From: Hippophae tibetana
Lineage: Eukaryota; Streptophyta; Magnoliopsida; Rosales; Elaeagnaceae
Direction: 5' to 3'
DNA length: 64,000 nucleotides
NCBI GenBank assembly: GCA_037013495.1
Contig: CM072801.1
Span: 30,430,001-30,494,000, forward strand
Numbering within the stretch: the stretch's first letter is position 1; every line of letters begins with the position of its first letter. The position numbers and the translations under genes were made by a program. The notes beneath the pieces were generated by a model that ran no database searches, was not told where the DNA came from, and worked only from the letters and a program-made list of their open reading frames with translations. Of this stretch, positions 25,673-39,630 are shown piece after piece.

Positions 25673-27812
25673 TGATTTGGGTTCAAATTTGATCATCTTA
25701 ACCCATTTCGAAGAAATTTACTCATTCTTAATCCTTTGAGTTCATATGTTATTCCCCTAAAGATTCCGCATCATTTGGTATCAAAGTCTTAGTTGCTGAA
25801 AATATGTTATCTATCTTCTTATATTTATTTTTTGAATTTTATATTTAAAAAAACAATGTCCATTGAATTGTCTGTGTTTTCGTTACACACAAATCACAAA
25901 GAAAGATAGATATTTGTATACCAAGTCTTGTGTTTTCTTTTAATTTTGTTGTCATTATTTTGTCTTTCGATTTCATTTGCTTTCTTTCTTTAAATTCTTT
26001 GTACCTTTTTCTTGTGTCATGTTTTCTGTGTTAAATCTATTTTTCTTATTGAAAGAAACAATAGGGACACTACATTTTATAGTTTCAAGAAAAACTAGGT
26101 TATTAATATCGGTGGCAATATTAAACTATTGTAACTTTTAATTCTTGCATCGAAATGACTATTGTACTGTATCAAATCGTAGCTCTTTCGATTCCTAAAA
26201 ACACACTGCAGGAATAGTTTTGTTATCGGCATTTTTTAGCCATAATTACTTTGTTTACCCTACTTGCCCACCTCTAAAAGATAGGAGGCATCTCATTGTG
26301 TTGTAATCTGTTCTTGTTGTTTTGGGTTCAAATTTGATCATCTTAACCCATTTCGAAGAAATTTACTCATTCTTAATCCTTTGAGTTCATATGTTATTCC
26401 CCTAAAGATTCCGCATCACTTGGTATCAAAGTCTTAGTTGCTGAAAATATGTTATCTATCTTCTTATATTTATTTTTTGAATTTTATATTTAAAAAAACA
26501 TTGTCCATTGAATTGTCTGTGTTTTCGTTACACACAAATCAGAAAGAAAGATAGATATTTGTATACCAAGTCTTGTGTTTTCTTTTAATTTTGTTGTCAT
26601 TATTTTGTCTTTCGATTTCATTTGCTTTCTTTCTTTAAATTCTTTGTACCTTTTTCTTGTGTCATGTTTTCTGTGTTAAATCTATTTTTCTTATTGAAAG
26701 AAACAATAGGGACACTACATTTCATAGTTTCAAGAAAAACTAGGTTATTAAGATCGGTGGCAATATTAAACTATTGTAACTTTTAATTCTTGCATCGAAA
26801 TGACTATTGTACTGTGTCAAATCGTAGCTCTTTCGATTCCTAAAAACACACTGCAGGAATAGTTTAGTTATCGGCATTTTTTAGCCATAATTACTTTGTT
26901 TACCCTACTTGCCCACCTCTAAAAGATAGGAGGCATCTCATTGTGTTGTAATCTGTTCTTGTTGTTTTGGGTTCAAATTTGATCATCTTAACCCATTTCG
27001 AAGAAATTTACTCATTCTTAATCCTTTGAGTTCATATGTTATTCCCCTAAAGATTCCACATCATTTGGTATCAAAGTCTTAGTTGCTGAAAATATGTTAT
27101 CTATCTTCTTATATTTATTTTTTGAATTTTATATTTAAAAAAACAATGTCCATTGAATTGTCTGTGTTTTCGTTACACACAAATCACAAAGAAAGATAGA
27201 TATTTGTATACCAAGTCTTGGGTTTTCTTTTAATTTTGTTGTCATTATTTTGTCTTTCGATTTCATTTGCTTTCTTTCTTTAAATTCTTTGTACCTTTTT
27301 CTTGTGTCATGTTTTCTGTGTTAAATATATTTTCCTTATTGAAAGAAACAATAGGGACACTACATTTCATAGTTTCAAGAAAAACTAGGTTATTAATATC
27401 GGTGGCAATATTAAACTATTGTAACTTTTAATTCTTGCATCGAAATGACTATTGTACTGTATCAAATCGTAGCTCTTTCGATTCCTAAAAACACACTGCA
27501 GGAATAGTTTAGTTATCGGCATTTTTTAGCCATAATTACTTTGTTTACCCTACTTGCCAACCTCTAAAAGATAGGTGGCATCTCATTGCGTTGTAATCTG
27601 TTCTTGTTGTTTTGGGTTCAAATTTGATCATCTTAACCCATTTCGAAGCAATTTACTCATTCTTAATCCTTTGAGTTCATATGTTATTCCCCTAAAGATT
27701 CCGCATCATTTGGTATCAAAGCCTTTGTTGCTGAAATTATGTTATCTATCTTCTTATATTTATTTTTTGAATTTTATATTTAAAAAAACATTGTCCATTG
27801 AATTTTTTGTGT
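25673..27812 (+). repeat. Long-range copy of 11481-13620 (offset 14192, 22 monomers)
   Basis: The two blocks share a run of otherwise rare variants at a constant offset of 14192. They are TTGATTTGGG (11481 and 25673), AAACAATGTCC with CATTTTATAG, AAATCAGAAAG, TTATTAAGATCGG (12559 and 26751), GTACTGTGTC and AAATATATTTT. The match ends near the start of monomers 22 and 44. Small differences exist, for example TTAACGCAT in the left copy against TTAACCCAT in the right. Block copying over 14 kb, or expansion of the intervening DNA after a local duplication, would both explain it. Confidence 0.8.
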
Positions 27813-28139
27813 TTTCGTTACACACAAATCACAAAAGAAAGATAGATATTTGTATACCAAGTCTTGTGTTTTCTTTTAATTTTGTTGTCATTATTTTATC
27901 TTTCGATTTCATTTGCTTTCTTTCTTTAAATTCTTTGTACCTTTTTCTTGTGTTATGTTTTCTGTGTTAAATCTATTTTTCTTATTGAAAGAAACAATAG
28001 GGACACTACATTTCATAGTTTCAAGAAAAACTAGGTTATTAATATCGGTGGCAATATTAAACTATTGTAACTTTTAATTCTTGCATCGAAATGACTATTG
28101 TACTGTATCAAATCGTAGCTCTTTCGATTCCTAAAAACA

Positions 28140-31100
28140 CACTGCAGGAATAGTTTTGTTATCGGCATTTTTTAGCCATAATTACTTTGTTTACCCTACT
28201 TGCCCACCTCTAAAAGATAGGAGGCATCTCATTGTGTTGTAATCTGTTCTTGTTGTTTTGGGTTCAAATTTGATCAGCTTAACCCATTTCGAAGAAATTT
28301 ACTCATTCTTAATCCTTTGAGTTCATATGTTATTCCCCTAAAGATTCCACATCATTTGGTATCAAAGTCTTAGTTGCTGAAAATATGTTATCTATCTTCT
28401 TATATTTATTTTTTGAATTTTATATTTAAAAAAACATTGTCCATTGAATTGTCTGTGTTTTCGTTACAGACAAATCACAAAGAAAGATAGATATTTGTAT
28501 ACCAAGTCTTGTGTTTTCTTTTAATTTTGTTGTCATTATTTTGTCTTTCGATTTCATTTGCTTTCTTTCTTTAAATTCTTTGTACCTTTTTCTTGTGTCA
28601 TGTTTTCTGTGTTAAATCTATTTTTCTTATTGAAAGAAACAATAGGGACACTACATTTCATAGTTTCAAGAAAAACTAGGTTATTAATATCGGTGGCAAT
28701 ATTAAACTATTGTAACTTTTAATTCTTGCATCGAAATGACTATTGTACTGTATCAAATCGTAGCTCTTTCGATTCCTAAAAACACACTGCAGGAATAGTT
28801 TTGTTATCGGCATTTTTTAGCCATAATTACTTTGTTTACCCTACTTGCCCACCTCTAAAAGATAGGAGGCATCTCATTGTGTTGTAATCTGTTCTTGTTG
28901 TTTTGGGTTCAAATTTGATCATCTTAACCCATTTCGAAGAAATTTACTCATTCTTAATCCTTTGAGTTCATATGTTATTCCCCTAAAGATTCCACATCAT
29001 TTGGTATCAAAGTCTTAGTTGCTGAAAATATGTTATCTATCTTCTTATATTTATTTTTTGAATTTTATATTTAAAAAAACAATGTCCATTGAATTGTCTG
29101 TGTTTTCGTTACACACAAATCACAAAGAAAGATAGATATTTGTATACCAAGTCTTGTGTTTTCTTTTAATTTTGTTGTCATTATTTTGTCTTTCGATTTC
29201 ATTTGCTTTCTTTCTTTAAATTCTTTGTACCTTTTTCTTGTTTTTTGTTTTCTGTGTACAACCTATTTTTCTTATTGAAAGAAACAATAGGGACACTACA
29301 TTTCATAGTTTCAAGAAAAACTAGGTTATTAATATCGGTGGCAATATTAAACTATTGTAACTTTTAATTCTTGCATCGAAATGACTATTGTACTGTATCA
29401 AATCGTAGCTCTTTCGATTCCTAAAAACACACTGCAGGAATAGTTTAGTTATCGGCATTTTTTAGCCATAATTACTTTGCATACCCAACTTGCCAACCTC
29501 TAAAAGATAGGTGGCATCTCATTGCGTTGTAATCTGTTCTTGTTGTTTTGGGTTCAAATTTGATCATCTTAACCCATTTCGAAGCAATTTACTCATTCTT
29601 AATCCTTTGAGTTCATATGTTATTCCCCTAAAGATTCCGCATCATTTGGTATCAAAGCCTTTGTTGCTGAAATTATGTTATCTATCTTCTTATATTTATT
29701 TTTTGAATTTTATATTTAAAAAAACATTGTCCATTGAATTTTCTGTGTTTTTGTTAGACACAAATCACAAAGAAAGAAAGATATTTGTATACCAAGTCTT
29801 GTGTTTTCTTTTAATTTTGTTGTCATTATTTTGTCTTTCGATTTCATTTCCTTTCTTTCTTTAAATTCTTTGTACCTTTTTCTTGTGTCATGTTTTCTGT
29901 GTTAAATCTATTTTTCTTATTGAAAGAAACAATAGGGACACTACATTTCATAGTTTCAAGAAAAACTAGGTTATTAATATCGGTGGCAATATTAAACTAT
30001 TGTAACTTTTAATTCTTGCATCGAAATGACTATTGTACTGTATCAAATCGTAGCTCTTTTGATTCCTAAAAACACACTGCAGGAATAGTTTAGTTATCGG
30101 CATTTTTTAGCCATAATTACTTTGTTTACCCTACTTGCCAACCTCTAAAAGATAGGTGGCATCTCATTGCGTTGTAATCTGTTCTTGTTGTTTTGGGTTC
30201 AAATTTGATCATCTTAACCCATTTCGAAGCAATTTACTCATTCTTAATCCTTTGAGTTCATATGTTATTCCCCTAAAGATTCCGCATCATTTGGTATCAA
30301 AGCCTTTGTTGCTGAAATTATGTTATCTATCTTCTTATATTTATTTTTTGAATTTTATATTTAAAAAAACATTGTCCATTGAATTTTCTGTGTTTTCGTT
30401 AGACACAAATCACAAAGAAAGATAGATATTCGTATACCAAGTCTTGTGTTTTCTTTTAATTTTGTTGTCTTTATTTTGTCTTTCGATTTCATTTACTTTC
30501 TTTCTTTAAATTCTTTTTACCTTTATCTTGTGTCATGTTTTCTGTGTTAAATCTATTTTTGTTATTGAAAGAAACAATAGGGACACTACATTTCATAGTT
30601 TCAAGAAAAACTAGGTTATTAATATCGGTGGCAATATTAAACTATTGTAACTTTTAATTCTTGCATCGAAATGACTATTGTACTGTATCAAATCGTAGCT
30701 CTTTCGATTCCTAAAAACACACTGCAGGAATAGTTTTGTTATCGGCATTTTTTAGCCATAATTACTTTGTTTACCCTACTTGCCCACCTCTAAAAGATAG
30801 GAGGCATCTCATTGTGTTGTAATCTGTTCTTGTTGTTTTGGGTTCAAATTTGATCAGCTTAACCCATTTCGAAGAAATTTACTCATTCTTAATCCTTTGA
30901 GTTCATATGTTATTCCCCTAAAGATTCCACATCATTTGGTATCAAAGTCTTAGTTGCTGAAAATATGTTATCTATCTTCTTATATTTATTTTTTGAATTT
31001 TATATTTAAAAAAACATTGTCCATTGAATTGTCTGTGTTTTCGTTACAGACAAATCACAAAGAAAGATAGATATTTGTATACCAAGTCTTGTGTTTTCTT

Positions 31101-33750
31101 TTAATTTTGTTGTCATTATTTTGTCTTTCGATTTCATTTGCTTTCTTTCTTTAAATTCTTTGTACCTTTTTCTTGTGTCATGTTTTCTGTGTTAAATCTA
31201 TTTTTCTTATTGAAAGAAACAATAGGGACACTACATTTCATAGTTTCAAGAAAAACTAGGTTATTAATATCGGTGGCAATATTAAACTATTGTAACTTTT
31301 AATTCTTGCATCGAAATGACTATTGTACTGTATCAAATCGTAGCTCTTTCGATTCCTAAAAACACACTGCAGGAATAGTTTTGTTATCGGCATTTTTTAG
31401 CCATAATTACTTTGTTTACCCTACTTGCCCACCTCTAAAAGATAGGAGGCATCTCATTGTGTTGTAATCTGTTCTTGTTGTTTTGGGTTCAAATTTGATC
31501 ATCTTAACCCATTTCGAAGAAATTTACTCATTCTTAATCCTTTGAGTTCATATGTTATTCCCCTAAAGATTCCACATCATTTGGTATCAAAGTCTTAGTT
31601 GCTGAAAATATGTTATCTATCTTCTTATATTTATTTTTTGAATTTTATATTTAAAAAAACAATGTCCATTAAATTGTCTGTGTTTTCGTTACACACAAAT
31701 CACAAAGAAAGATAGATATTTGTATACCAAGTCTTGTGTTTTCTTTTAATTTTGTTGTCATTATTTTGTCTTTCGATTTCATTTGCTTTCTTTCTTTAAA
31801 TTCTTTGTACCTTTTTCTTGTGTCATGTTTTCTGTGTTAAATCTATTTTTCTTATTGAAAGAAACAATAGGGACACTACATTTCATAGTTTCAAGAAAAA
31901 CTAGGTTATTAATATCGGTGGCAATATTAAACTATTGTAACTTTTAATTCTTGCATCGAAATGACTATTGTACTGTATCAAATCGTAGCTCTTTCGATTC
32001 CTAAAAACACACTGCAGGAATAGTTTAGTTATCGGCGTTTTTTAGCCATAATTACTTTGTTTACCCTACTTGCCAACCTCTAAAAGATAGGTGGCATCTC
32101 ATTGCGTTGTAATCTGTTCTTGTTGTTTTGGGTTCAAATTTGATCATCTTAACCCATTTCGAAGCAATTTACTCATTCTTAAACCTTTGAGTTCATATGT
32201 TATTCCCCTAAAGATTCCGCATCATTTGGTATCAAAGCCTTTGTTGCTGAAATTATGTTATCTATCTTCTTATATTTATTTTTTGAATTTATATTTAAAA
32301 AAACATTGTCCATTGAATTTTTTGTGTTTTCGTTACACACAAATCACAAAGAAAGATAGATATTTGTATACCAAGTCTTGTGTTTTCTTTTAATTTTGTT
32401 GTCATTATTTTATCTTTCGATTTCATTTGCTTTCTTTCTTTAAATTCTTTGTACCTTTTTCTTGTGTCATGTTTTCTGTGTTAAATCTATTTTTCTTATT
32501 GAAAGAAACAATAGGGACACTACATTTCATAGTTTCAAGAAAAACTAGGTTATTAATATCGGTGGCAATATTAAACTATTGTAACTTTTAATTCTTGCAT
32601 CGAAATGACTATTGTACTGTATCAAATCGTAGCTCTTTCGATTCCTAAAAACACACTGCAGGAATAGTTTAGTTATCGGCATTTTTTAGCCATAATTACT
32701 TTGTTTACCCTACTTGCCAACCTCTAAAAGATAGGTGGCATCTCATTGCGTTGTAATCTGTTCTTGTTGTTTTGGGTTCAAATTTGATCATCTTAACCCA
32801 TTTCGAAGCAATTTACTCATTCTTAATCCTTTGAGTTCATATGTTATTCCCCTAAAGATTCCGCATCATTTGGTATCAAAGCCTTTGTTGCTGAAATTAT
32901 GTTATCTATCTTCTTATATTTATTTTTTGAATTTTATATTTAAAAAAACATTGTCCATTGAATTTTCTGTGTTTTTGTTAGACACAAATCACAAAGAAAG
33001 AAAGATATTTGTATACCAAGTCTTGTGGTTTCTTTTAATTTTGTTGTCATTATTTTGTCTTTCGATTTCATTTCCTTTCTTTCTTTAAATTCTTTGTACC
33101 TTTTTCTTGTGTCATGTTTTCTGTGTTAAATCTATTTTTCTTATTGAAAGAAACAATAGGGACACTACATTTCATAGTTTCAAGAAAAACTAGGTTATTA
33201 ATATCGGTGGCAATATTAAACTATTGTAACTTTTAATTCTTGCATCGAAATGACTATTGTACTGTATCAAATCGTAGCTCTTTTGATTCCTAAAAACACA
33301 CTGCAGGAATAGTTTAGTTATCGGCATTTTTTAGCCATAATTACTTTGTTTACCCTACTTGCCAACCTCTAAAAGATAGGTGGCATCTCATTGCGTTGTA
33401 ATCTGTTCTTGTTGTTTTGGGTTCAAATTTGATCATCTTAACCCATTTCGAAGCAATTTACTCATTCTTAATCCTTTGAGTTCATATGTTATTCCCCTAA
33501 AGATTCCGCATCATTTGGTATCAAAGCCTTTGTTGCTGAAATTATGTTATCTATCTTCTTATATTTATTTTTTGAATTTTATATTTAAAAAAACATTGTC
33601 CATTGAATTTTCTGTGTTTTCGTTAGACACAAATCACAAAGAAAGATAGATATTCGTATACCAAGTCTTGTGTTTTCTTTTAATTTTGTTGTCTTTATTT
33701 TGTCTTTCGATTTCATTTACTTTCTTTCTTTAAATTCTTTTTACCTTTAT
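28140..33750 (+). repeat. Four-monomer unit and a five-monomer version of it in tandem
   Basis: The first unit (about 28140-30720) and second (about 30720-33750) share GATCAGCTT at 28274 and 30854 (offset 2580), then TTACAGACAAATC and AAACAATGTCC. They also share the rare pair GTTTTTGTTAGAC and AAAGAAAGAAAG (monomers 47 and 52), followed by a TTCTTTTTACC monomer (48 and 53). After monomer 50 the offset grows from 2580 to 3224 because the second unit carries one extra monomer (51, 32250-32893). That monomer has the short GAATTTATATT and TTATTTTATCTTTCG. Confidence 0.75.
29241..29263 (+). repeat. Short patch of diverged-type sequence in a common monomer
   Basis: Monomer 46 reads TTTTTTGTTTTCTGTGTACA then ACC, close to the diverged GTTTTATG...GTGTGCAACC form, where neighbours read GTGTCATG...GTGTTAAATC. 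Its higher-order partner, monomer 50, has the common form. A conversion tract of 23 or more bases from a diverged monomer is the simplest reading. Confidence 0.5.
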
Positions 33751-33880
33751 CTTGTGTCATGTTTTCTGTGTTAAATCTATTTTTGTTATTGAAAGAAACA
33801 ATAGGGATACTACAATTCATAGTTTCAAGAAAAACTAGGTTATTAATATCGGTGGCAATATTAAACTATTGTAACTTTTA

Positions 33881-35760
33881 ATTCGTGTTTCGAAATGACT
33901 ATTGCACTGTATCAAATCGTAGCTCTATCGATTCCTCAAAACAGAATGCAAGAATAGTTTAGTTATCGGCATTTTTTTAATCAAAATTACTTTGTTTACA
34001 CTACTTGCCAACCTCTAATGGGTTGGTGGCATCTCGTTGCCATGTTTTCTGTTCTTGTTCTTTTGGGATCCAATTTGATCATCTGAAACCTTTTCTAAGC
34101 AATTTACTCATTCGTACTGCTTTGAGTTCCTATGTTGTTTGCATATAGGTTCCGCATCATTTGGTATCAATGCCTGGGTTGCTGAAAATATGGTATCAAT
34201 CTTCATATATTCATTTTGTGAATTTTATATTTAAAAAACTTTGTCCATTTAATTTTCTTTGCTTTCTTAAGTAACAAACCACAAAGAAAGATACATATTT
34301 GTATAAAAAGTCTTGTGTTTTCTTACAATTTTGTAGTCATTATTTTATATTTCGACTTAATTTCCTAGTTTTATTTAAATTCTTTGTACCTTTTTCTTGT
34401 TTTATGTTTTCTGTGTGCAACCTATTTTTTCTTTTGAAAGAAACAATAGAGCTACAACATTTTGTAGTTTCAAGAAAAACTAGGTTATTAATATGGGTAG
34501 CAATATTAAACTATTGTAACTTTTAATCCGTGCGTCAAAATGACTATTATAATGTTTCAAATCGCAGCTCTTTGGATTCCTAAAAAGACAATGAAAGAAT
34601 AGTTTGGTTATCGGCATTGTTTTAAGCAAAATTATTTTGTTTACACTACTTGCCAACCCCTAATAGGTTGGTGGCATCTCATTCCGTTGTTTTCAGTTCT
34701 TGTGCTTTTGGGTTACCATTTGATCATCTTAACCCTTCTCTCAGCAATTTACTCATTCTTAATCCTTTGAGTTCCTATGTTGTTCGCCTAAAGGTACCGC
34801 ATCATTTTGTATCAAAGCCTTGGTTGCTGAAAATATGGTATCTATCTTCATATATTAATTTTTTGAATTTTACATTTAAAAACACTTTGTCCATTTAATT
34901 TTCTTTGCTTTCATAAGTAACAAACCACAAGGAAAGATAGATATTTGTATAACAAGTCTTCTGTCTTCTTACAATTTTGTAGTAATTATTTTGTCTTTCG
35001 ATTTAATTTCCTAGTTTTATTTGAATTCTTTGTACTTTTTTCTTGTTTTATGTTTTCTGTGTGCAACCTATTTTTGCTTTTCAAAGAAACAATAGAGCTA
35101 CTACATTTCGTAGTTTCAAGAAAAACTAGGTTATTAATATCGGTGGCAATATTAAACTATTGTAACTTTTAATTCTTGCCTCGAAATGACTATTGTACTG
35201 TATCAAATCGTACTCTTTCGATTCCTAAAAACACACTGCAGGAATAGTTTAGTTATCGGCATTTTTTAGCCATAATTACTTTGTTTACCCTACTTGCCAA
35301 CCTCTAAAAGATAGGTGGCATCTCATTGTGTTGTAATCTGTTCTTGTTGTTTTGGGTTCAAATTTGATCATCTTAACCCATTTCGAAGAAATTTACTCAT
35401 TCTTAATCCTTTGAGTTGATATGTTATTCCCCTAAAGATACCGCATCATGTGGTATCAAAGTCTTAGTTGCTGAAAATATATTATCTATCTTTATATATT
35501 CATTTTTTGAATTTTACATTTAAAAAAACTTTTTCCATTTAATTTTCTGTGTTTTAATTAGACAATAACCACAAAGAAAGATAGATATTTGTATAAAAAG
35601 TCTTGTGTTTTCTTACAATTTTGTTGTCATTATTTTGTCGTTCGACTTAATTTCCTTCTTTTATTTAAATTCTTTGTACCTTTTTCTTGTTTTATGTTTT
35701 CTATGTGCAACCTATTTTTGCTTTTGAAATAAACAACAGAGCTACGGCATTTCGTAGTTT
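33881..35760 (+). repeat. Diverged monomer segment, copy 1
   Basis: The segment has many changes against the common monomer while keeping the same order and length. Marks are TTCGTGTTTCG, GGTTGGTGGCATC, GTATCAATCTTCATATATTC, TTAAGTAACAAACCAC, TTACAATTTTGTAG, CTAGTTTTATTT, GTGTGCAACC and TTGCTTTTGAAA. A hand comparison of 34141-34200 with a common monomer gives 9 mismatches in 60. About 35180-35460 returns to near-common sequence before a final diverged stretch. The same segment appears at 37751-39630, 40979-42211, 44851-46084 and 53239-54470. Confidence 0.85.
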
Positions 35761-37750
35761 CAAGAAAAACTAGTTTATTAATATCGGTGGCAATATTAAA
35801 CTATTGTAACTTTTAATTCTTGCATCGAAATGACTATTGTACTGTATCAAATCCTAGCTCTTTCGATTCCTAAAAACACACTGCAGGAATAGTTTAGTTA
35901 TCGGCCTTTTTAGCAATAATTACTTTGTTTACACTACTTGCCAACCTCTAAAAGATAGGTGGCATCTCATTGTGTTGTAATCTGTTCTTGTTGTTTTGGG
36001 TTCAAATTTGATCATCTTAACGCATTTCGAAGAAATTTACTCATTCTTAATCCTTTGAGTTCATATGTTATTCCCCTAAAGATTCCGCATCATTTGGTAT
36101 CAAAGTCTTAGTTGCTGAAAATATGTTATCTATCTTCTTATATTTATTTTTTGAATTTTACATTTAAAAAAACATTGTCCATTGAATTTTTTGTGTTTTC
36201 GTTACACACAAATCACAAAGAAAGATAGATATTTGTATACAAAGTCTTGTGTTTTCTTTTAATTTTGTTGTCATTATTTTATCTTTCGATTTCATTTGCT
36301 TTCTTTCTTTAAATTCTTTGTACCTTTTTCTTGTGTCATGTTTTCTGTGTTAAATCTATTTTTGTTATTGAAAGAAACAATAGGGATACTACATTTCATA
36401 GTTTCAAGAAAAACTAGGTTATTAATATCGGTGGCAATATTAAACTATTGTAATTTTTAATTCTTGCATCGAAATGACTATTGTACTGTATCAAATCGTC
36501 GCTCTTTCGATTCCTAAAAACACACTGCCGGAATAGTTTAGTTATCGGCATTTTTTTAGCCATAATTACTTTGTTTACACTACTTGCCAACCTCTAAAAG
36601 ATAGGTGGCATCTCATTGTGTTGTAATATGTTCTTGTTGTTTTGGGTTCAAATTTGATCATCTTAACCCATTTCGAAGAAATTTACTCATTCTTAATCCT
36701 TTGAGTTCATATGTTATTCCTCTAAAGATTCCGCATCATTTGGTATCAAAGTCTTAGTTGCTGAAAATATGTTATCTATCTTCTTATATTTATTTTTTGA
36801 ATTTTATATTTAAAAAAACATTGTCCATTGAATTTTCTGTGTTTTCGTTAGACACAAATCACAAAGAAAGATAGATATTTGTATACCAAGTCTTGTGTTT
36901 TCTTTTAATTTTGTTGTCATTATTTTGTCTTTCGATTTCATTTCCTTTCTTTCTTTAAATTCTATGTACCTTTTTCCTGTCTCATGTTTTCTGTGTTAAA
37001 TCTATTTTTGTTATTGAAAGAAACAATAGGGATACTACATTTCATAGTTTCAAGAAAAACTAGATTATTAATATCGGTGGCAATATTAAACTATTGTAAC
37101 TTTTAATTCTTGCATCGAAATGACTATTGTACAATATCAAATCGTAGCTCTTTCGATTCCTAAAAACACACTGCAGGAATAGTTTAGTTATCGGCATTTT
37201 TTAGCCATAATTACTTTGTTTACCCTACTTGCCAACCTCTAAAAGATAGGTGGCATCTCATTGCGTTGTAATCTGTTCTTGTTGTTTTGGGTTCAAATTT
37301 GATTATCTTAACCCATTTCGAAGCAATTTACTCATTCTTAATCCTTTGAGTTCATATGTTATTCCCCTAAAGATTCCGCATCATTTGGTATCAAAGCCTT
37401 TGTTGCTGAAATTATGTTATCTATCTTCTTATATTTATTTTTTGAATTTTATATTTAAAAAAACATTGTCCATTGAATTTTCTGTGTTTTCGTTAGACAC
37501 AAATCACAAAGAAAGATAGATATTCGTATACCAAGTCTTGTGTTTTCTTTTAATTTTGTTGTCTTTATTTTGTCTTTCGATTTCATTTACTTTCTTTCTT
37601 TAAATTCTTTTTACCTTTATCTTGTGTCATGTTTTCTGTGTTAAATCTATTTTTGTTATTGAAAGAAACAATAGGGATACTACAATTCATAGTTTCAAGA
37701 AAAACTAGGTTATTAATATCGGTGGCAATATTAAACTATTGTAACTTTTA

Positions 37751-39630
37751 ATTCGTGTTTCGAAATGACTATTGCACTGTATCAAATCGTAGCTCTATCG
37801 ATTCCTCAAAACAGAATGCAAGAATAGTTTAGTTATCGGCATTTTTTTAATCAAAATTACTTTGTTTACACTACTTGCCAACCTCTAATGGGTTGGTGGC
37901 ATCTCGTTGCCATGTTTTCTGTTCTTGTTCTTTTGGGATCCAATTTGATCATCTGAAACCTTTTCTAAGCAATTTACTCATTCGTACTGCTTTGAGTTCC
38001 TATGTTGTTTGCATATAGGTTCCGCATCATTTGGTATCAATGCCTGGGTTGCTGAAAATATGGTATCAATCTTCATATATTCATTTTGTGAATTTTATAT
38101 TTAAAAAACTTTGTCCATTTAATTTTCTTTGCTTTCTTAAGTAACAAACCACAAAGAAAGATACATATTTGTATAAAAAGTCTTGTGTTTTCTTACAATT
38201 TTGTAGTCATTATTTTATATTTCGACTTAATTTCCTAGTTTTATTTAAATTCTTTGTACCTTTTTCTTGTTTTATGTTTTCTGTGTGCAACCTATTTTTT
38301 CTTTTGAAAGAAACAATAGAGCTACAACATTTTGTAGTTTCAAGAAAAACTAGGTTATTAATATGGGTAGCAATATTAAACTATTGTAACTTTTAATCCG
38401 TGCGTCAAAATGACTATTATAATGTTTCAAATCGCAGCTCTTTGGATTCCTAAAAAGACAATGAAAGAATAGTTTGGTTATCGGCATTGTTTTAAGCAAA
38501 ATTATTTTGTTTACACTACTTGCCAACCCCTAATAGGTTGGTGGCATCTCATTCCGTTGTTTTCAGTTCTTGTGCTTTTGGGTTACCATTTGATCATCTT
38601 AACCCTTCTCTCAGCAATTTACTCATTCTTAATCCTTTGAGTTCCTATGTTGTTCGCCTAAAGGTACCGCATCATTTTGTATCAAAGCCTTGGTTGCTGA
38701 AAATATGGTATCTATCTTCATATATTCATTTTTTGAATTTTACATTTAAAAACACTTTGTCCATTTAATTTTCTTTGCTTTCATAAGTAACAAACCACAA
38801 GGAAAGATAGATATTTGTATAACAAGTCTTCTGTCTTCTTATAATTTTGTAGTAATTATTTTGTCTTTCGATTTAATTTCCTAGTTTTATTTGAATTCTT
38901 TGTACTTTTTTCTTGTTTTATGTTTTCTGTGTGCAACCTATTTTTGCTTTTCAAAGAAACAATAGAGCTACTACATTTCGTAGTTTCAAGAAAAACTAGG
39001 TTATTAATATCGGTGGCAATATTAAACTATTGTAACTTTTAATTCTTGCCTCGAAATGACTATTGTACTGTATCAAATCGTACTCTTTCGATTCCTAAAA
39101 ACACACTGCAGGAATAGTTTAGTTATCGGCATTTTTTAGCCATAATTACTTTGTTTACCCTACTTGCCAACCTCTAAAAGATAGGTGGCATCTCATTGTG
39201 TTGTAATCTGTTCTTGTTGTTTTGGGTTCAAATTTGATCATCTTAACCCATTTCGAAGAAATTTACTCATTCTTAATCCTTTGAGTTGATATGTTATTCC
39301 CCTAAAGATACCGCATCATTTGGTATCAAAGTCTTAGTTGCTGAAAATATGTTATCTATCTTCATATATTCATTTTTTGAATTTTACATTTAAAAAAACT
39401 TTTTCCATTTAATTTTCTGTGTTTTAATTAGACAATAACCACAAAGAAAGATAGATATTTGTATAAAAAGTCTTGTGTTTTCTTACAATTTTGTTGTCAT
39501 TATTTTGTCGTTCGACTTAATTTCCTTCTTTTATTTAAATTCTTTGTACCTTTTTCTTGTTTTATGTTTTCTATGTGCAACCTATTTTTGCTTTTGAAAT
39601 AAACAACAGAGCTTCGGCATTTCGTAGTTT
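37751..39630 (+). repeat. Diverged monomer segment, copy 2
   Basis: This is nearly the same as copy 1 at an offset of 3870 and keeps the same three-monomer order. Small differences include TATATTCATTTTTTG in place of TATATTAATTTTTTG near 38720 and TTATAATTTTGTAG in place of TTACAATTTTGTAG near 38840. Confidence 0.85.

Larger units (their letters stand above)
6445..33538 (+). repeat. Middle domain of the array (monomers 11-52), homogenised higher-order repeats
   Basis: Monomers start at 6445, 7090, 7735, 8380, 9026, 9671, 10316, 10962, 11607, 12252, 12897, 13542, 14187, 14832, 15478, 16123, 16768, 17414, 18059, 18705, 19350, 19995, 20640, 21285, 21930, 22575, 23220, 23865, 24510, 25154, 25799, 26444, 27089, 27734, 28380, 29025, 29670, 30315, 30960, 31605, 32250 and 32894. 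Typical marks are CCATTGAAT, ATTTGCTTTC, CTATTTTTCTTATTG and GGGACACTAC. Many units have TTGCCCACC and GAGGCATCTC where others have TTGCCAACC and GTGGCATCTC. The domain is built of multi-monomer units listed separately. No gene, RNA or transposon is visible. Confidence 0.85.

Noticed and set aside
29471-29490. TTTGCATACCCAACTTGCC variant in monomer 46 as an insertion site or junction
   Set aside because: It is only a few substitutions from TTTGTTTACCCTACTTGCC, with no length change or target duplication.
34299-35172. Short hydrophobic open frames in diverged monomers (34299-34526, 34650-34898, 34945-35172 and their copies)
   Set aside because: They are rich in F, L and S because the T-rich tract reads that way in any frame. 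At least one begins with TTG. They are copied with the array and have no signals of expression.
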